Below, in pieces: positions 25,649-34,391 of a stretch of 39,327 bases of DNA; the first letter of the stretch is position 1, and every line of letters begins with the position of its first letter. The DNA is taken from assembly GCA_900319635.1 (NCBI GenBank), contig ONPF01000028.1, forward strand, positions 1 to 39,327, given 5' to 3'. Source of the stretch: an uncultured Eubacteriales bacterium (lineage in GTDB: Bacteria > Bacillota > Clostridia > Oscillospirales > Oscillospiraceae). The notes under the pieces are model-generated. The model saw nothing but the letters and a program-made list of their open reading frames with translations, did no database searches and was not told the origin of the DNA. The position numbers were made by a program, and so were the translations under genes.

Positions 25649-27513
25649 TTCGTCTCCATCCAGATCATCAGCACGCTGAGATCCGCCGGGGAGACCCCGG
25701 AGATCCGCCCCGCCTGGCCGAAGTTGGCCGGGCGGATTTTGTTGAGCTTCTCCCGCGCCTCCAGCCGCAGGCCGGGGATGGCGTCATAGTCCAGCTCTGC
25801 GGGCAGGGGCCGCGCCTCCAGGCGGGAAAACTCCTCCACCTGCCTGAGCTGCCGCTTGATGTAGCCCTCGTACTTGAGCCGGATCTCCACCTGCTGCCGG
25901 ATGGCCCGGGGCAGCGCCGGCCGCGCCGGGTCAAAGGGCGCCAGCTCCTCATAATTCAGCTGGGGCCGCCGCACCAGATCCGCGAGGGACACTCCCGCCG
26001 TCACCGGCGCGGTGTCTCGCGCCGCGAGCAGCGCGTTCAGTTCCTCCGAGGGGGGCAGGTGCGCAGCCTCCAGGCGGGCGATCTCGGCGGAGACTGCGGC
26101 GTACTTCTCCCGCACGGCCTGCAGCCGCTCCTGGCTCACAAGCCCCAGCTCCGCCCCGATGGCGCAGAGGCGCTCGTCGGCGTTGTCCTGCCGGTGCAGC
26201 AGCCGATACTCGCTGCGGCTGGTCATCATCCGGTAGGGCTCCTCGGTGCCCTTGGTCACCAGATCGTCGATGAGGGTGCCGATGTAGCCGTCGCTGCGCC
26301 GGAGGATGAAGGGGCTCTGTCCCTTGATCTTCCGCGCGGCGTTCACCCCCGCCACAAAGCCCTGCACCGCCGCCTCCTCATAGCCGGAGGAGCCGTTGAA
26401 CTGCCCGGCGCCGTAGAGCCCGGCGATCTTCTTGCACTCCAGGGTGGGGTAGAGCTCGGTGGGGTCGATGCAGTCATACTCGATGGCGTAGGCGCAGCGA
26501 GTCATCTCCGCATGCTCCAGGCCGGGGATGGTGTGCAGCATCTCCGCCTGCACCTCCTCCGGCATGGAGGAGGAGAGCCCTTGGATGTAGAGCTCCTCCG
26601 TGTCCAGGCCCATGGGCTCAATGAAGAGCTGGTGCCGGGGCTTGTCGGGGAAGCGCACGATCTTGGTCTCGATGCTGGGACAGTAGCGGGGTCCCACGCC
26701 CTCGATGGTGCCGGTGTAGAGGGGGCTCCGATCCAGGGCGGCCCGGAGGATGGCGTGGGTGCGCTCGTTGGTGTAGGTCAAATAGCACACCGCCCGGTTC
26801 TCCGGCGGCGTCTCCGTCTCAAAGGAGAAGGGCTCCGGATCCGGATCCCCCTGCTGCAGCTCCATTTTAGAAAAATCCACGGTGCGGGCGTTGACCCGGG
26901 GGGGCGTCCCGGTCTTGAAGCGGCGCATGGAGAGCCCCAGGGCCCGCAGCTCCTCCGCCAGGGGGATGGCGGCGGCCAGGCCGTCCGGCCCCTCCCGCCG
27001 CAGCGCCTCGCCCACGATGGTGCGCCCGTCCAGATAGGTGCCGGAGGCGATGATCACCGCCCGGCAGCGCCAGATCCCCCCGGTGTGGGTGGTGACGCTG
27101 ACGACGCGCCCCTCCTCCACGCCGATGGAGACGATCTCCGCCTGGCGCAGGTGCAGGTGCTCCTGGCGCTCCAGGGTCTGCTTCATCACCGCCTGGTAGC
27201 GCCGCCGGTCGGCCTGGGCACGCAGGGAGTGCACCGCCGGGCCCTTACCCAGGTTCAGCATCCTATACTGGATGCAGGCCCTGTCCGCCGCCCGGGCCAT
27301 CTCGCCGCCCAGAGCGTCCAGCTCCCGCACCAGGTGTCCCTTGCCCGTGCCGCCGATGGCCGGGTTGCAGGGCATGTTGCCCACGCTGTCCAGATTCACG
27401 GTGAAGCACAGGGTCTCCAGCCCCAGCCGAGATGCGGCCAGAGCCGCCTCGATGCCCGCGTGGCCCGCGCCGATCACCGCAATATCACAGCTTCCCGCCT
27501 GAAAAGTCTTCAT
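25642..27513 (-). CDS. mnmG: tRNA uridine-5-carboxymethylaminomethyl modification enzyme MnmG
   Basis: MnmG (GidA), with MnmE, builds the cmnm5 group on U34 using FAD and NADH. Motifs in the 623-aa product are the FAD loop [49 protein letters not shown] and the C-terminal [45 protein letters not shown] blocks. ATG 27513 (MKTFQAG) is used; ATG 27525 (METYMKT) is an equal alternative because neither has a clear SD. The stop TGA lies inside a heptamer run. It has its own promoter (27554-27581). Confidence 0.97.
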   Translation of the reverse strand: MKTFQAGSCDIAVIGAGHAGIEAALAASRLGLETLCFTVNLDSVGNMPCNPAIGGTGKGHLVRELDALGGEMARAADRACIQYRMLNLGKGPAVHSLRAQADRRRYQAVMKQTLERQEHLHLRQAEIVSIGVEEGRVVSVTTHTGGIWRCRAVIIASGTYLDGRTIVGEALRREGPDGLAAAIPLAEELRALGLSMRRFKTGTPPRVNARTVDFSKMELQQGDPDPEPFSFETETPPENRAVCYLTYTNERTHAILRAALDRSPLYTGTIEGVGPRYCPSIETKIVRFPDKPRHQLFIEPMGLDTEELYIQGLSSSMPEEVQAEMLHTIPGLEHAEMTRCAYAIEYDCIDPTELYPTLECKKIAGLYGAGQFNGSSGYEEAAVQGFVAGVNAARKIKGQSPFILRRSDGYIGTLIDDLVTKGTEEPYRMMTSRSEYRLLHRQDNADERLCAIGAELGLVSQERLQAVREKYAAVSAEIARLEAAHLPPSEELNALLAARDTAPVTAGVSLADLVRRPQLNYEELAPFDPARPALPRAIRQQVEIRLKYEGYIKRQLRQVEEFSRLEARPLPAELDYDAIPGLRLEAREKLNKIRPANFGQAGRISGVSPADLSVLMIWMETKQ

Positions 27514-27553
27514 ATATGTTTCCATCCGTTGTTTTGAAAAAATCTTTGCCATG

Positions 27554-27664
27554 ATTATACCAGACCCGGCGCAAATTACAACGCGGGGTGAAAAAGTTTT
27601 TTGTTGGAAAAAAGCAAAATGCCCCGAGTTTTGTCTTGACCGTTTCTTTTTGCCGGGATATAAT
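27554..27664. promoter_or_regulatory. divergent promoters: mnmG and surface-protein gene
   Basis: Minus: TTGTAA (27581-27576), 16 bp, TATAAT (27559-27554), for mnmG. Plus: TTGACC (27636-27641), 17 bp, TATAAT (27659-27664), for the gene at 27724. Both match sigma-A consensus well. Confidence 0.78.
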
Positions 27665-27723
27665 TTATTTGGAGAATAAGAGATTGCGTTTCCTTTCGGA
27701 ATGCCAAGAAGGAGGCCATAGAG

Positions 27724-29049
27724 ATGAAGCAAAGGACAAGACGCGCGTTCTGCCTCGCGCTTACGCTGTGCCTCTGCCTGACTCTGTTTGCCATGGTGCC
27801 CATGGCCGGAGCCGCGGCGGAGACGGCGATCCCCAAGGTTCTGGTTCAGACCGGCAACGGCGGCACGCCCCCCGTGGTCTGGATGGAGCTGCAGTATTTC
27901 CCCACCAAGACCAGCACCGCCGGCGTCACTCTCGCCTCCGCCCAGTGGCGCACCGTCTCCGGGAACAGCCCCGTCGGCACCCGATTTGAGGACGACAGCG
28001 CCGTGTATCTGACGGTGAACCTCACCGCCAATGCCGGCTATGTCTTCCCGACGGATGTGCGCGGCTACATCAACGGTTCCGCGGCCACCGTCACCTGGAA
28101 CAGCGACACCTCCATCACCCTCACCAGCCACTCCTACACGCCGGAGATCTGGGCGGCCCAGGTGTATAAAAGCCCCACCGGCGAGACCGTGGATCCCGGC
28201 GGATGGGCGTCCTTCGTCACCTCCGGCGGCTATGTGCAGGATTACGAGTGGTGCATCATGACCCCGGACAAGAAGCACCGCTTCACCCTGAAGGAAGCCC
28301 GGGAGGAGGCCACCGTGGTGAGCCGGGAGGCGCTGATCCCCAAGGACTTCTCCCAGGTGACCACCGAGGGCGATTTTACCGACCGGCTGATCATGCGCAA
28401 CATCCCCGCCGATATGGACGGCTACTATGTCTACTGCCGGCTCTACAGCTATAAGCGCATCACCTGGGCAAACTCCGATCCGGCCCGGATCACCGTGAAC
28501 CAGCCCACGCCTGCGCCCACGCCGGAGCCCACCCCGGAACCCACGCCGGAGCCGACCCCGGAACCGACCCCGGAACCCTCCCCCTCGCCTTCGCCGTCCC
28601 CGTCCCCGTCCCCCACGCCGGAGCCCAGCCCGGAGCCCAGTGCTGAGCCGGAGGAGCATGTCCACGCCCCCGTTGACGCCTGGGAGATGGATGAGAGCGC
28701 CCACTGGCACGCCTGCGCCGACTGCGAGGAGCAGCTGGAGAAGGCTGAGCACGAGATGACCTGGACGGAGACCACCCCCGCCGCCGTCGGCACGCCCGGC
28801 GAGGAGACCGGCGTCTGCAGCGTCTGCGGCTACACCGCCACCCGCCCGATCGAGCCTCTGGAGCCGGAGGCGGACGCCCCCGCCAAGAGCGGCGCGCAGA
28901 TCGACACCAGCTTCGGCATGAGTGAGGAGACCTTCCGCTATGTGGTGCTGGGGATCCTGGGCGCCATGGGCGTGGGTCTTGTCGCCCTGCTTATCACCGC
29001 CGGCGTCAAGCGCGGAAAGAACAAACGCGGTCGGAACTATCGCCGCTGA
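27724..29049 (+). CDS. secreted, membrane-anchored surface protein with Pro/Thr stalk and His/Cys-rich module
   Basis: The 441-aa protein has a signal peptide (~1-33, Arg-rich then [20 protein letters not shown]), an Ig-like or beta region (~34-255), a stalk of PTPEP and PSPSPS units (~260-315), and a His/Cys module: [19 protein letters not shown] and [13 protein letters not shown], found in many Firmicutes surface proteins and likely metal- or fold-stabilising. A membrane helix (~408-430) and a Lys/Arg tail ([13 protein letters not shown]) end it. SD AGGAGG is present. Export would need SecA; partner or ligand is unknown. Confidence 0.82.
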   Translation: MKQRTRRAFCLALTLCLCLTLFAMVPMAGAAAETAIPKVLVQTGNGGTPPVVWMELQYFPTKTSTAGVTLASAQWRTVSGNSPVGTRFEDDSAVYLTVNLTANAGYVFPTDVRGYINGSAATVTWNSDTSITLTSHSYTPEIWAAQVYKSPTGETVDPGGWASFVTSGGYVQDYEWCIMTPDKKHRFTLKEAREEATVVSREALIPKDFSQVTTEGDFTDRLIMRNIPADMDGYYVYCRLYSYKRITWANSDPARITVNQPTPAPTPEPTPEPTPEPTPEPTPEPSPSPSPSPSPSPTPEPSPEPSAEPEEHVHAPVDAWEMDESAHWHACADCEEQLEKAEHEMTWTETTPAAVGTPGEETGVCSVCGYTATRPIEPLEPEADAPAKSGAQIDTSFGMSEETFRYVVLGILGAMGVGLVALLITAGVKRGKNKRGRNYRR

Positions 29050-29084
29050 TCCCCCGCGCAGCGTAAAAACACACCGATAACATG

Positions 29085-29114
29085 AACCGGCGCCGGATTT
29101 CTCCGGCGCCGGTT
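29085..29114. terminator. GC-rich hairpin between convergent genes
   Basis: AACCGGCGCCGGA-TTTC-TCCGGCGCCGGTT, a perfect 13-bp stem between the surface-protein and 29125-29559 genes. T-tracts are short on both strands, so it may act in both directions as a weak terminator. Confidence 0.65.
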
Positions 29115-29124
29115 TCAATGTGTC

Positions 29125-29559
29125 TTACAGATACCCGCGCATCTGGAAGGCCAGCTCCTGCTCCTGGTTGATGAGCCGCTTGGTGATGTCCTTGGAGCGC
29201 TCGTCCGCGGCCTTATACTGGTTCAGGTAGCGGTTGAGGGACTTGACCCCCATGTTGCAGCCGTCGGTCATCAGATCGGCGATGGTGGAGTCCGACTCGT
29301 GCACCAGCAGATCGGCCTTGGTCTTCACCCAGGACATGGCCTTCACCATGGGGTTGGGATCCTTCCCCTCGTCCTGATAGCGGTGCAGCTCGCCCCGGAT
29401 CTCCTCGCCCAGCTGCAGGTGCTCCTTCCGGCACTCGTTCAGCGCATCCCGAAGGGGACGCGCCTCCACATAGTCCAATACGTCGTCGATGGAGCTCACG
29501 CCCATCTTGACGCCCGCGTCGCACTCCCGCAGGAGCTTTACCGTGTCCTTTTCGATCAT
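29125..29559 (-). CDS. small all-helical protein, possibly ferritin-like (DUF2383-like)
   Basis: The 144-aa product is predicted entirely helical, without signal or membrane segments: four helices around residues 3-35, 37-66, 70-97 and 100-140. Its rhythm (ECRKEHLQLGEEIRGELHRY, ESDSTIADLMTDGCNMGVK, RSKDITKRLINQEQELAFQM) recalls DUF2383/PA2169-type four-helix bundles. I see no obvious metal-ligand set, so the assignment is weak. The SD AAGGAAG lies 10 nt before the ATG. It lies downstream of the yhaN-type gene across a hairpin and heptamer array. Confidence 0.55.
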   Translation of the reverse strand: MIEKDTVKLLRECDAGVKMGVSSIDDVLDYVEARPLRDALNECRKEHLQLGEEIRGELHRYQDEGKDPNPMVKAMSWVKTKADLLVHESDSTIADLMTDGCNMGVKSLNRYLNQYKAADERSKDITKRLINQEQELAFQMRGYL

Positions 29560-29621
29560 GTTGAAGCGCTTCCTTTCCCGTTTTTGTCAGTATGCCCGCA
29601 TTCCGCCTCTTTATGCATAAC

Positions 29622-29680
29622 AAATCGCCCCGGCTTTCGCCGGGGCGATTTTCTCAAAACTCAAAACTCAAAACTCAAAA
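29622..29680. repeat. hairpin plus four-unit heptamer array after the yhaN-type gene
   Basis: Four identical minus-strand TTTTGAG units (29680-29653) start on the base after the TAG stop, followed by AAATCGCCCCGGC-TTTC-GCCGGGGCGATTT (29622-29651), a perfect 13-bp stem. The 22-nt core of this hairpin is identical to the one at ~34332-34355, also next to an array. Confidence 0.9.
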
Positions 29681-31585
29681 CTATTCCTGCCGGCAGGTGA
29701 AGAGGATCACCTGGCGCTCCTTTGCGATCTGCTTGAGAAGCTCGATGGCCTGGGCAAAGCGAGTCTCGTCCAGGCTCACCAGGGCATCGTCCAAAATCAG
29801 GGGGCAGGGCTCGCCCTCGGGCAGCGCCAGCTCGCACACGGCCAGACGCACCGCCAGATACATCAGATCCAGGGTGCCGGCGCTGAGATACTCCGCGTCC
29901 CGGGCCACCGCGTCGCCCTTGGTGCGGGTGCGGGCGGAGAAGTCCCGGTTGATGAGCACGTCCTCGTAGCGTCCGCCGGTGACGGCGGACATATACCGGG
30001 CGGCCACGCGCCCCAGCTCGGGAGAGAAGCGGGTCTGGATCTCCCGATCCGCGTCCCGCAGGGCCTCCAGCGCCAGGGTGATGGCGTCGTACTCGCCCTG
30101 CATCTGCTCATACTCCTCCTGCATGCAGCTCAGGGAGCTTGCCAGCACCAGGGGGTCGCCGCCGGCGGAGAGGCGTCCCCGCAGGGTGGCGATCTGGGCG
30201 GAGAGCTGCTCCACCTTGCTGCGGGAGGCGGTCAGCGCACGGCTGAGCTGGGCGGCCTCGGAGCTGCCGGAGGAGAAGTCCAGCTCGGCAATGGCGGTCT
30301 CCTCCAGATTGCTCTGCTGGCGGCTGACCTCCTCATACCGGGCTCTTGCGGCCAGCTCCTGCTGCTCGGCCTCGTCCAGCGCCAGGTGCAGGGCGCGCAC
30401 CCGCTCCAGCGCGGCGCTGATCTGTTCGCCCTCCGTGGCCTTGTATTTTTTCAGGATCTGCCGTCGCTGCTCCTGGGCGGTCTGCACGGCCTGCCGGTCC
30501 TTGGTGTAGCCCATCAGCAGCAGCACCGCGCCCACGCAGAGGATGGCGGCCAGGATGATCAGGGGGAGAAATTCCGTGGCGGAGTAGACGGCGGCGGCCA
30601 CGATGGCCAGGATAAAGCAGATGATCGCCGGCAGCACCAGCTTGCTGCGCATCCGGGGATCGCCCAGCTCCTGCAGCCGGTTCAGATCCCGGTGCACCTC
30701 CTGCTCCAGATCGGGCAGGCTCCGGTCGCCCAGCTCGTCCTCCCGCAGCTCCTGTCGCCGCCGGGAGAGCTCCTCGATTGCCTTATCGTGGGCGTCGCTG
30801 CTGGCGTTCAGGGCGGTGCGGCCCTGGTTCAGCCGGTTCAGCGCCTCCCGGCGCTGGTGCTTGCGGGCCTCGATCACCGCCTGCTCCAGCCGCTGGGAGT
30901 ACTGCTGTGCGGCCTTCAGTTCCCCGTCCAGCTTCTCCAGATGCTCCACGGCGCCGTCCATGTCCTGGAGCTGCTGCTTCACATCGTCCATCCGGCCCTC
31001 CAGCTCGGGCAGGAGGCCCTTGCGGTTCCAGCGCCGCTTCCGCTGCCAAGCCCGCAGGCGCTCGTCCGCCTCGCTGTAGGAGGTCTGCTCCTCGCCGCTG
31101 GAGACGATGGCCGCGATGCGCTTTTCCAGCTCCGGGCTGCCGGTGACCTCCACATTGCCCTGCTCGATGAAGGCGCTGCGCCGGAACACCTCCTTGGGCA
31201 CGCCGGTGAGCAGCTCTCCGGCGTTGGAGCCGTTCATATTCTCCACCGGCACGTTGGAGCCGGTATAGGTGGCGCTGAAGTCCCGCATGGGGGCGTTGCG
31301 CGCCCGGGTGGTGCGGGTCAGGGTGATGTCGCAGTGGTCGGCGGTGAGCTCCATGGTACCCTCCATGGGCGCGCCGGACCAGGGGACGTACTTGAGCTTG
31401 TCCGGCAGGTAGCCCGCCCGGCTGCGCTCGGAGCTGTCCACTCCGTAGAGCATGGCGCGGATGAAGGCGCACCAGGTGCTCTTGCCGCTCTCGTTGGGGG
31501 CGTAGATGATGTTCAGCCCCTCGTGGAAGCGCAGGGTCTCGTTCTGAAGCTTGCCGAAGGACGCGGTGACTTTATTGATCTTCAT
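29681..31585 (-). CDS. SbcC/YhaN-like AAA ATPase with transmembrane insertion in the coiled coil
   Basis: The 634-aa protein has an N-terminal ABC/SMC head with Walker A APNESGKST (29-37), a long coiled coil (~170-310 and ~360-500), and a C-terminal half-head with the signature YLSAGTLDLMYLAVRLA and Walker B PLILDDALVSLDE. In place of a zinc hook the coil centre has two membrane helices (~316-335 and ~339-359). This layout is that of Bacillus YhaN rather than cytosolic SbcC. It overlaps the metallo-nuclease gene by 14 bp, so the two are made together. A membrane-tethered DNA-end complex is the likely role, by inference. Confidence 0.85.
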   Translation of the reverse strand: MKINKVTASFGKLQNETLRFHEGLNIIYAPNESGKSTWCAFIRAMLYGVDSSERSRAGYLPDKLKYVPWSGAPMEGTMELTADHCDITLTRTTRARNAPMRDFSATYTGSNVPVENMNGSNAGELLTGVPKEVFRRSAFIEQGNVEVTGSPELEKRIAAIVSSGEEQTSYSEADERLRAWQRKRRWNRKGLLPELEGRMDDVKQQLQDMDGAVEHLEKLDGELKAAQQYSQRLEQAVIEARKHQRREALNRLNQGRTALNASSDAHDKAIEELSRRRQELREDELGDRSLPDLEQEVHRDLNRLQELGDPRMRSKLVLPAIICFILAIVAAAVYSATEFLPLIILAAILCVGAVLLLMGYTKDRQAVQTAQEQRRQILKKYKATEGEQISAALERVRALHLALDEAEQQELAARARYEEVSRQQSNLEETAIAELDFSSGSSEAAQLSRALTASRSKVEQLSAQIATLRGRLSAGGDPLVLASSLSCMQEEYEQMQGEYDAITLALEALRDADREIQTRFSPELGRVAARYMSAVTGGRYEDVLINRDFSARTRTKGDAVARDAEYLSAGTLDLMYLAVRLAVCELALPEGEPCPLILDDALVSLDETRFAQAIELLKQIAKERQVILFTCRQE

Positions 31586-32687
31586 GCCGAACCACCTCCT
31601 CCCCGTTGTCCAGGGCGGCCAGACCCCAGCGGGCGGCCTGCTCCAGCTTCACCCGTTCCTCCTCGGTCTCCGCCGCGTCGAAGCGGGCCTTCAGCCGGCC
31701 CAGGAACAGGCCGCGCAGGGTGTCCTCCCCGGCGCAGTCCCACACGCTGCGGCGCAGCCGGGTCTCGTCCCGCAGCTGCAGCTCGAAAAAGAGCTCCGAC
31801 AGATTGCCGTAGAGCTTCTGCAGATCCGGCGCGGTCTCCGTCTCCCCGGTGAGGGTGACGCGGTACACGTCGCAGACCGTGTCGTCCGGCAGGGAGCTGT
31901 GGATGGCGAGGAGCGGATCCGTCCCCGTCACGTCGACCTGCAGCAGCTCATAGCGCCGCAGGGCGATGGAGACCTGCCTGAGGCGGCACTGGCCGTTCTC
32001 CAGCTCCACCAGGTTCACGTACTTCTCCCCGGTCTCGTCAAAGCCCCGGCCCTCCGGGCAGCCCGGCCAGGAATACCAGGTCTTGCCGGCCTGCTTGAGA
32101 CCGCTGGCCTTGTGGATATGCCCCAGGGCGGCGTAGTCCATGCCGCTCTGCGCCAGCTCCTCCTCGCTGATGGGGTTGTAGGCGCTCTCCCGGGCGCCCA
32201 CCTCGCCGTGCATGCACAGGAGGTTCACGACGCCCTCCGTCCGCTCGGCGCGAAAGCCCCGCAGCAGGGGGCCGCTGCGGTTTTCGGTGAAGGCCGCGCC
32301 GTAGACCCGGGCCTTCAGGCTGGGCAGGGCGAAGCAGCGGATGGCGCTGTCGGTAAAGACGTGCACGTTCTCCGGCATCTGCAGCCGGGCGTAGGGCGAG
32401 CGCGCGTCATAGAAATCGTGGTTGCCGGGGGCGATGAACACCGCCGCGGGGATGCTCCGCAGCGCCCGCACCAGCTCCTCCCCCGTCTCGTAATAGGGGG
32501 TGCCGCTGTCCAGCAGGTCGCCGCTGAGCAGCACCAGATCCACATGCTCCGTCGCGGCCAGCTTCGCCAGGGCCTCCAGCAGCTCCCGCTGCTCCTTGCG
32601 GCGGATGGCCGCCTTCCCCGAGGGCAGCGCCTCGAAGGGCGAGTCCAGATGCAGATCCGCCGCGTGAAGAATCTTGATCCCGCTCAT
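31572..32687 (-). CDS. SbcD/YhaO-like metallophosphoesterase (DNA repair nuclease family)
   Basis: The 371-aa product has every calcineurin-type metal motif: DLHLDSP (11-17), GDLLDSG, GNHDFYD, MHGEVG and GHIHK. It is shorter than SbcD but matches YhaO in the opening KILHAADLHLDSPF. The C-terminal ~120 residues are a capping domain that would contact the ATPase. The ATG overlaps the YmdB stop (ATGA), and its own 3' end overlaps the YhaN-type gene by 14 bp, a strong sign of a physical complex. It most likely acts as an Mre11-like nuclease. Confidence 0.86.
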   Translation of the reverse strand: MSGIKILHAADLHLDSPFEALPSGKAAIRRKEQRELLEALAKLAATEHVDLVLLSGDLLDSGTPYYETGEELVRALRSIPAAVFIAPGNHDFYDARSPYARLQMPENVHVFTDSAIRCFALPSLKARVYGAAFTENRSGPLLRGFRAERTEGVVNLLCMHGEVGARESAYNPISEEELAQSGMDYAALGHIHKASGLKQAGKTWYSWPGCPEGRGFDETGEKYVNLVELENGQCRLRQVSIALRRYELLQVDVTGTDPLLAIHSSLPDDTVCDVYRVTLTGETETAPDLQKLYGNLSELFFELQLRDETRLRRSVWDCAGEDTLRGLFLGRLKARFDAAETEEERVKLEQAARWGLAALDNGEEVVRHEDQ

Positions 32688-33457
32688 GTCAGTCGTATCG
32701 CCTCCGCTCTCTCGCAGCGGCCCGTCTCCGGGTCGATGGTAAACAGGCAGCCCTCCAGCTTCACCGGCCCCTTGGCCGAATCGTAGCGCCGGGGGGGATC
32801 GCCCATGAACTTGCCGATGCTCTGCTCCGGGTCAATGCCCAGGACGGAGTTGGCCGGCCCCGTCATGCCCAGGTCTGTGATATAGCCGGTGCCCTTGGGG
32901 AGCACCTGGGCGTCCGAGGTCTGCACATGGGTATGGGTGCCCCAGACGGCGCTGGCCTTCCCGTCCAGCAGAAAGCCCATGGCCCGCTTCTCGCTGGTGC
33001 CCTCGGCGTGGAAGTCCACCAGGATGATCTTCTCCTTGATCTCCGCCATAAAGCCGTCGGCAATGACGAAGGGGTTGTCGGTGTTGGTGTCCAGGGTGAA
33101 GCGCCCCAGCAGATTCAGCACGCACACGTCCCCGAAGGGGGTCTTGTAGGCGTCGATGCCCCGGCCGGGGCACTGGGGGCCGTAGTTGGCCGGGCGGAGG
33201 ATCCTGCGCCGCTCGTCCAGGTAGGGGCGCAGCTCCGTCCGCGTCCAGGTGTGGTTGCCCAGGGTGATCACGTCCACCCCCGCCCGGAAGATCAGATCCG
33301 CCTGCCGGGGGGTGATGCCCACCACGTTTGCGTTCTCGCCGTTGGCCACCACGTAGTCGATGCCGTTTTCCTTCCGGTAGTCCTTCAGCCGTTTCGTCAG
33401 AAAGTCCAGTCCCGGCTCGCCGCAGACGTCGCCCACGGCCAGGATTTTCACGCTCAT
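32684..33457 (-). CDS. ymdB: YmdB-family metallophosphoesterase (TIGR00282)
   Basis: YmdB is a 2',3'-cyclic nucleotide phosphodiesterase that affects biofilm and sporulation choices in Bacillus. The 257-aa product has KILAVGDVCGEPGLDFL, VVANGENANVVGITPRQAD, the metal motif LGNHTWTR, ILVDFHAEGTSEKRAMG, GTHTHVQTSD and ITDLGMTGPANSVLG, all characteristic. It heads the three-gene operon and overlaps the nuclease gene by four bases. Its promoter (33493-33522) diverges from that of the microprotein gene. Confidence 0.95.
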   Translation of the reverse strand: MSVKILAVGDVCGEPGLDFLTKRLKDYRKENGIDYVVANGENANVVGITPRQADLIFRAGVDVITLGNHTWTRTELRPYLDERRRILRPANYGPQCPGRGIDAYKTPFGDVCVLNLLGRFTLDTNTDNPFVIADGFMAEIKEKIILVDFHAEGTSEKRAMGFLLDGKASAVWGTHTHVQTSDAQVLPKGTGYITDLGMTGPANSVLGIDPEQSIGKFMGDPPRRYDSAKGPVKLEGCLFTIDPETGRCERAEAIRLT

Positions 33458-33492
33458 GCCGCATCCTCTCCCGTCGATATTTCTTCTATTTT

Positions 33493-33541
33493 ATTATACC
33501 ACACTTTTCCTGTTTACCGCAACGTCTTTCTTGGACATAAT
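33493..33541. promoter_or_regulatory. overlapping divergent promoters: ymdB and microprotein
   Basis: Minus: TTGCGG (33522-33517), 18 bp, TATAAT (33498-33493), for ymdB. Plus: TTTACC (33513-33518), 17 bp, CATAAT (33536-33541), for the 50-aa protein. The two -35 boxes overlap, so RNA polymerase cannot easily use both at once. Confidence 0.65.
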
Positions 33542-33575
33542 AGCTGCAGCACACCAAAAAGAAGGAGGACTCCCC

Positions 33576-33728
33576 ATGAAAGCGCAGTTTTTTCTCGGTA
33601 TGGGTCTGGGCGCGGCGGCTGCCGCGGGCGTCTCGATGCTGATGAACACCAGGCAGCCCGGCGTGCAGAAGGCGATGAACGCCGCCAAGCAGACCGTGGA
33701 TCAGGCCAAGCAGAAGCTCATCGGCTGA
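33576..33728 (+). CDS. 50-aa small membrane-associated protein
   Basis: The protein has a Gly/Ala-rich hydrophobic N-terminus (FFLGMGLGAAAAAGVSMLM) with small-xxx-small packing, then an amphipathic helix (QKAMNAAKQTVDQAKQKLIG) like those of YtxH-type or stress-related small proteins. GAAGGAGG lies 7 nt before the ATG, and a strong terminator follows, so it is a genuine single-gene unit. Function is not recognised; a membrane or lipid contact role is inferred. Confidence 0.72.
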   Translation: MKAQFFLGMGLGAAAAAGVSMLMNTRQPGVQKAMNAAKQTVDQAKQKLIG

Positions 33729-33736
33729 GCGGCGCA

Positions 33737-33775
33737 AAAATACCGGCAGGGAGCAACGCTCCCTGCCGGTATTTT
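33737..33775. terminator. bidirectional intrinsic terminator
   Basis: An 18-bp perfect stem (AAAATACCGGCAGGGAGC and its complement) with an AAC loop is flanked by an A-run and a T-run, between the convergent microprotein and RHH genes. Confidence 0.92.
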
Positions 33776-33793
33776 GCGGAAAGGCAGGCCCAG

Positions 33794-33961
33794 TCACAGC
33801 TCGATGGGGCCGTGCTCCTTTTCAAAGGCCGCGATGCGCTTGCGGATCATGTGCACCAGCTCGCCGTTTTTGGTGCGCCCCTCGTATTCCGCGACATAGC
33901 CCAGCTTGTCCAGCAGCTCCTGGTCAATGCGCAGGGTGTAGCGGCTTTTGTTGTCCTCCAT
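33794..33961 (-). CDS. small ribbon-helix-helix (Arc/CopG-like) protein
   Basis: The 55-aa product has SRYTLRIDQELLDKLGYVAE as the strand and first helix, and GRTKNGELVHMIRKRIAAFE as the second helix, the Arc-type dimeric DNA-binding fold. ATG 33961 follows GGGAGG at 9 nt; the longer upstream open frame would run through a promoter. It is divergent from the microprotein gene at 34066, whose promoter carries an inverted repeat, so it may bind there and set the level of both. It could be an antitoxin-like regulator, but no toxin motif is seen beside it. Confidence 0.82.
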   Translation of the reverse strand: MEDNKSRYTLRIDQELLDKLGYVAEYEGRTKNGELVHMIRKRIAAFEKEHGPIEL

Positions 33962-33987
33962 GCTGTCAATCCTCCCGTGACGAAGTA

Positions 33988-34034
33988 TTGACAAAAGTTT
34001 AGCGTCAAAATATACTGTGAAGGAGATTTGACGC
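33988..34034 (+). promoter_or_regulatory. consensus promoter with candidate RHH operator
   Basis: TTGACA (33988-33993), 17 bp, TATACT (34011-34016). A perfect inverted repeat GCGTCAAA (34002-34009) / TTTGACGC (34027-34034) straddles the -10 and start site. The adjacent divergent RHH gene makes a repressor site likely. A direct extra TTGAC copy is part of the -35. Confidence 0.75.
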
Positions 34035-34065
34035 ATGATCGACGCACAGCACAGGAGGGATAATA

Positions 34066-34218
34066 ATGTTCAAAAAGATGTACCTGCATCTGTTCAACCG
34101 GGTCACCGACGCCCTGCGAGCCCTGGAGGCCGGCGACCCCGCCCAGGCCAGGGCGCTCCTGGTCGCCGCCCAGCAGGACTGCGAGGAGCTGTATCTCGAT
34201 GCCGACGAGGAGGCGTAG
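34066..34218 (+). CDS. 50-aa acidic helical microprotein
   Basis: A protein of 50 aa, opening MFKKMYLHLFNRVTDALRAL and ending EELYLDADEEA, with a basic N-terminal face and acidic C-terminus. It is predicted to be two helices around an EAGDPAQAR turn. It is below typical gene-finder thresholds but has AGGAGG just upstream, a consensus promoter and good codon use. An out-of-frame ATG at 34035 has its own SD and may be a short leader peptide. The RHH gene is divergent. No family is recognised. Confidence 0.7.
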   Translation: MFKKMYLHLFNRVTDALRALEAGDPAQARALLVAAQQDCEELYLDADEEA

Positions 34219-34391
34219 GGGAGGCAAGGAGTGCGGCGCCTCCCGTTTTTCTCCCTCACCTGTCGGCTGCGCCGACATCCTCCCCCGCTGGGGGAGGAAC
34301 AAAGCGCGTTGCCTGCCAACATACACAGGAAGCGCCCCGGCTTTCGCCGGGGCGCCTCTCTCAAAACTCAAAACGCAAAGCTCAAAACTGT
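34219..34391. repeat. repeat nest and four-unit heptamer array after clpB
   Basis: This stretch contains a CTGTCGGC/GCCGACA hairpin, a CCTCCCCC/GGGGGAGG hairpin (~34289-34308), GCGCCCCGGC-TTTC-GCCGGGGCGC (34332-34355), and minus-strand units TTTTGAG, CTTTGCG, TTTTGAG, TTTTGAG (34387-34360), starting 4 nt after the clpB stop. Confidence 0.85.

Noticed and set aside
25642-29118. A minus-strand open frame of ~1158 codons ending in mnmG
   Set aside because: Only the part from 27513 or 27525 is MnmG. The upstream extension is antisense to the surface-protein gene and crosses two promoters.
29125-29559. Firm ferritin or DUF2383 call
   Set aside because: The four-helix pattern fits, but no metal-ligand pattern or family signature is clear, so it is left as a weak call.
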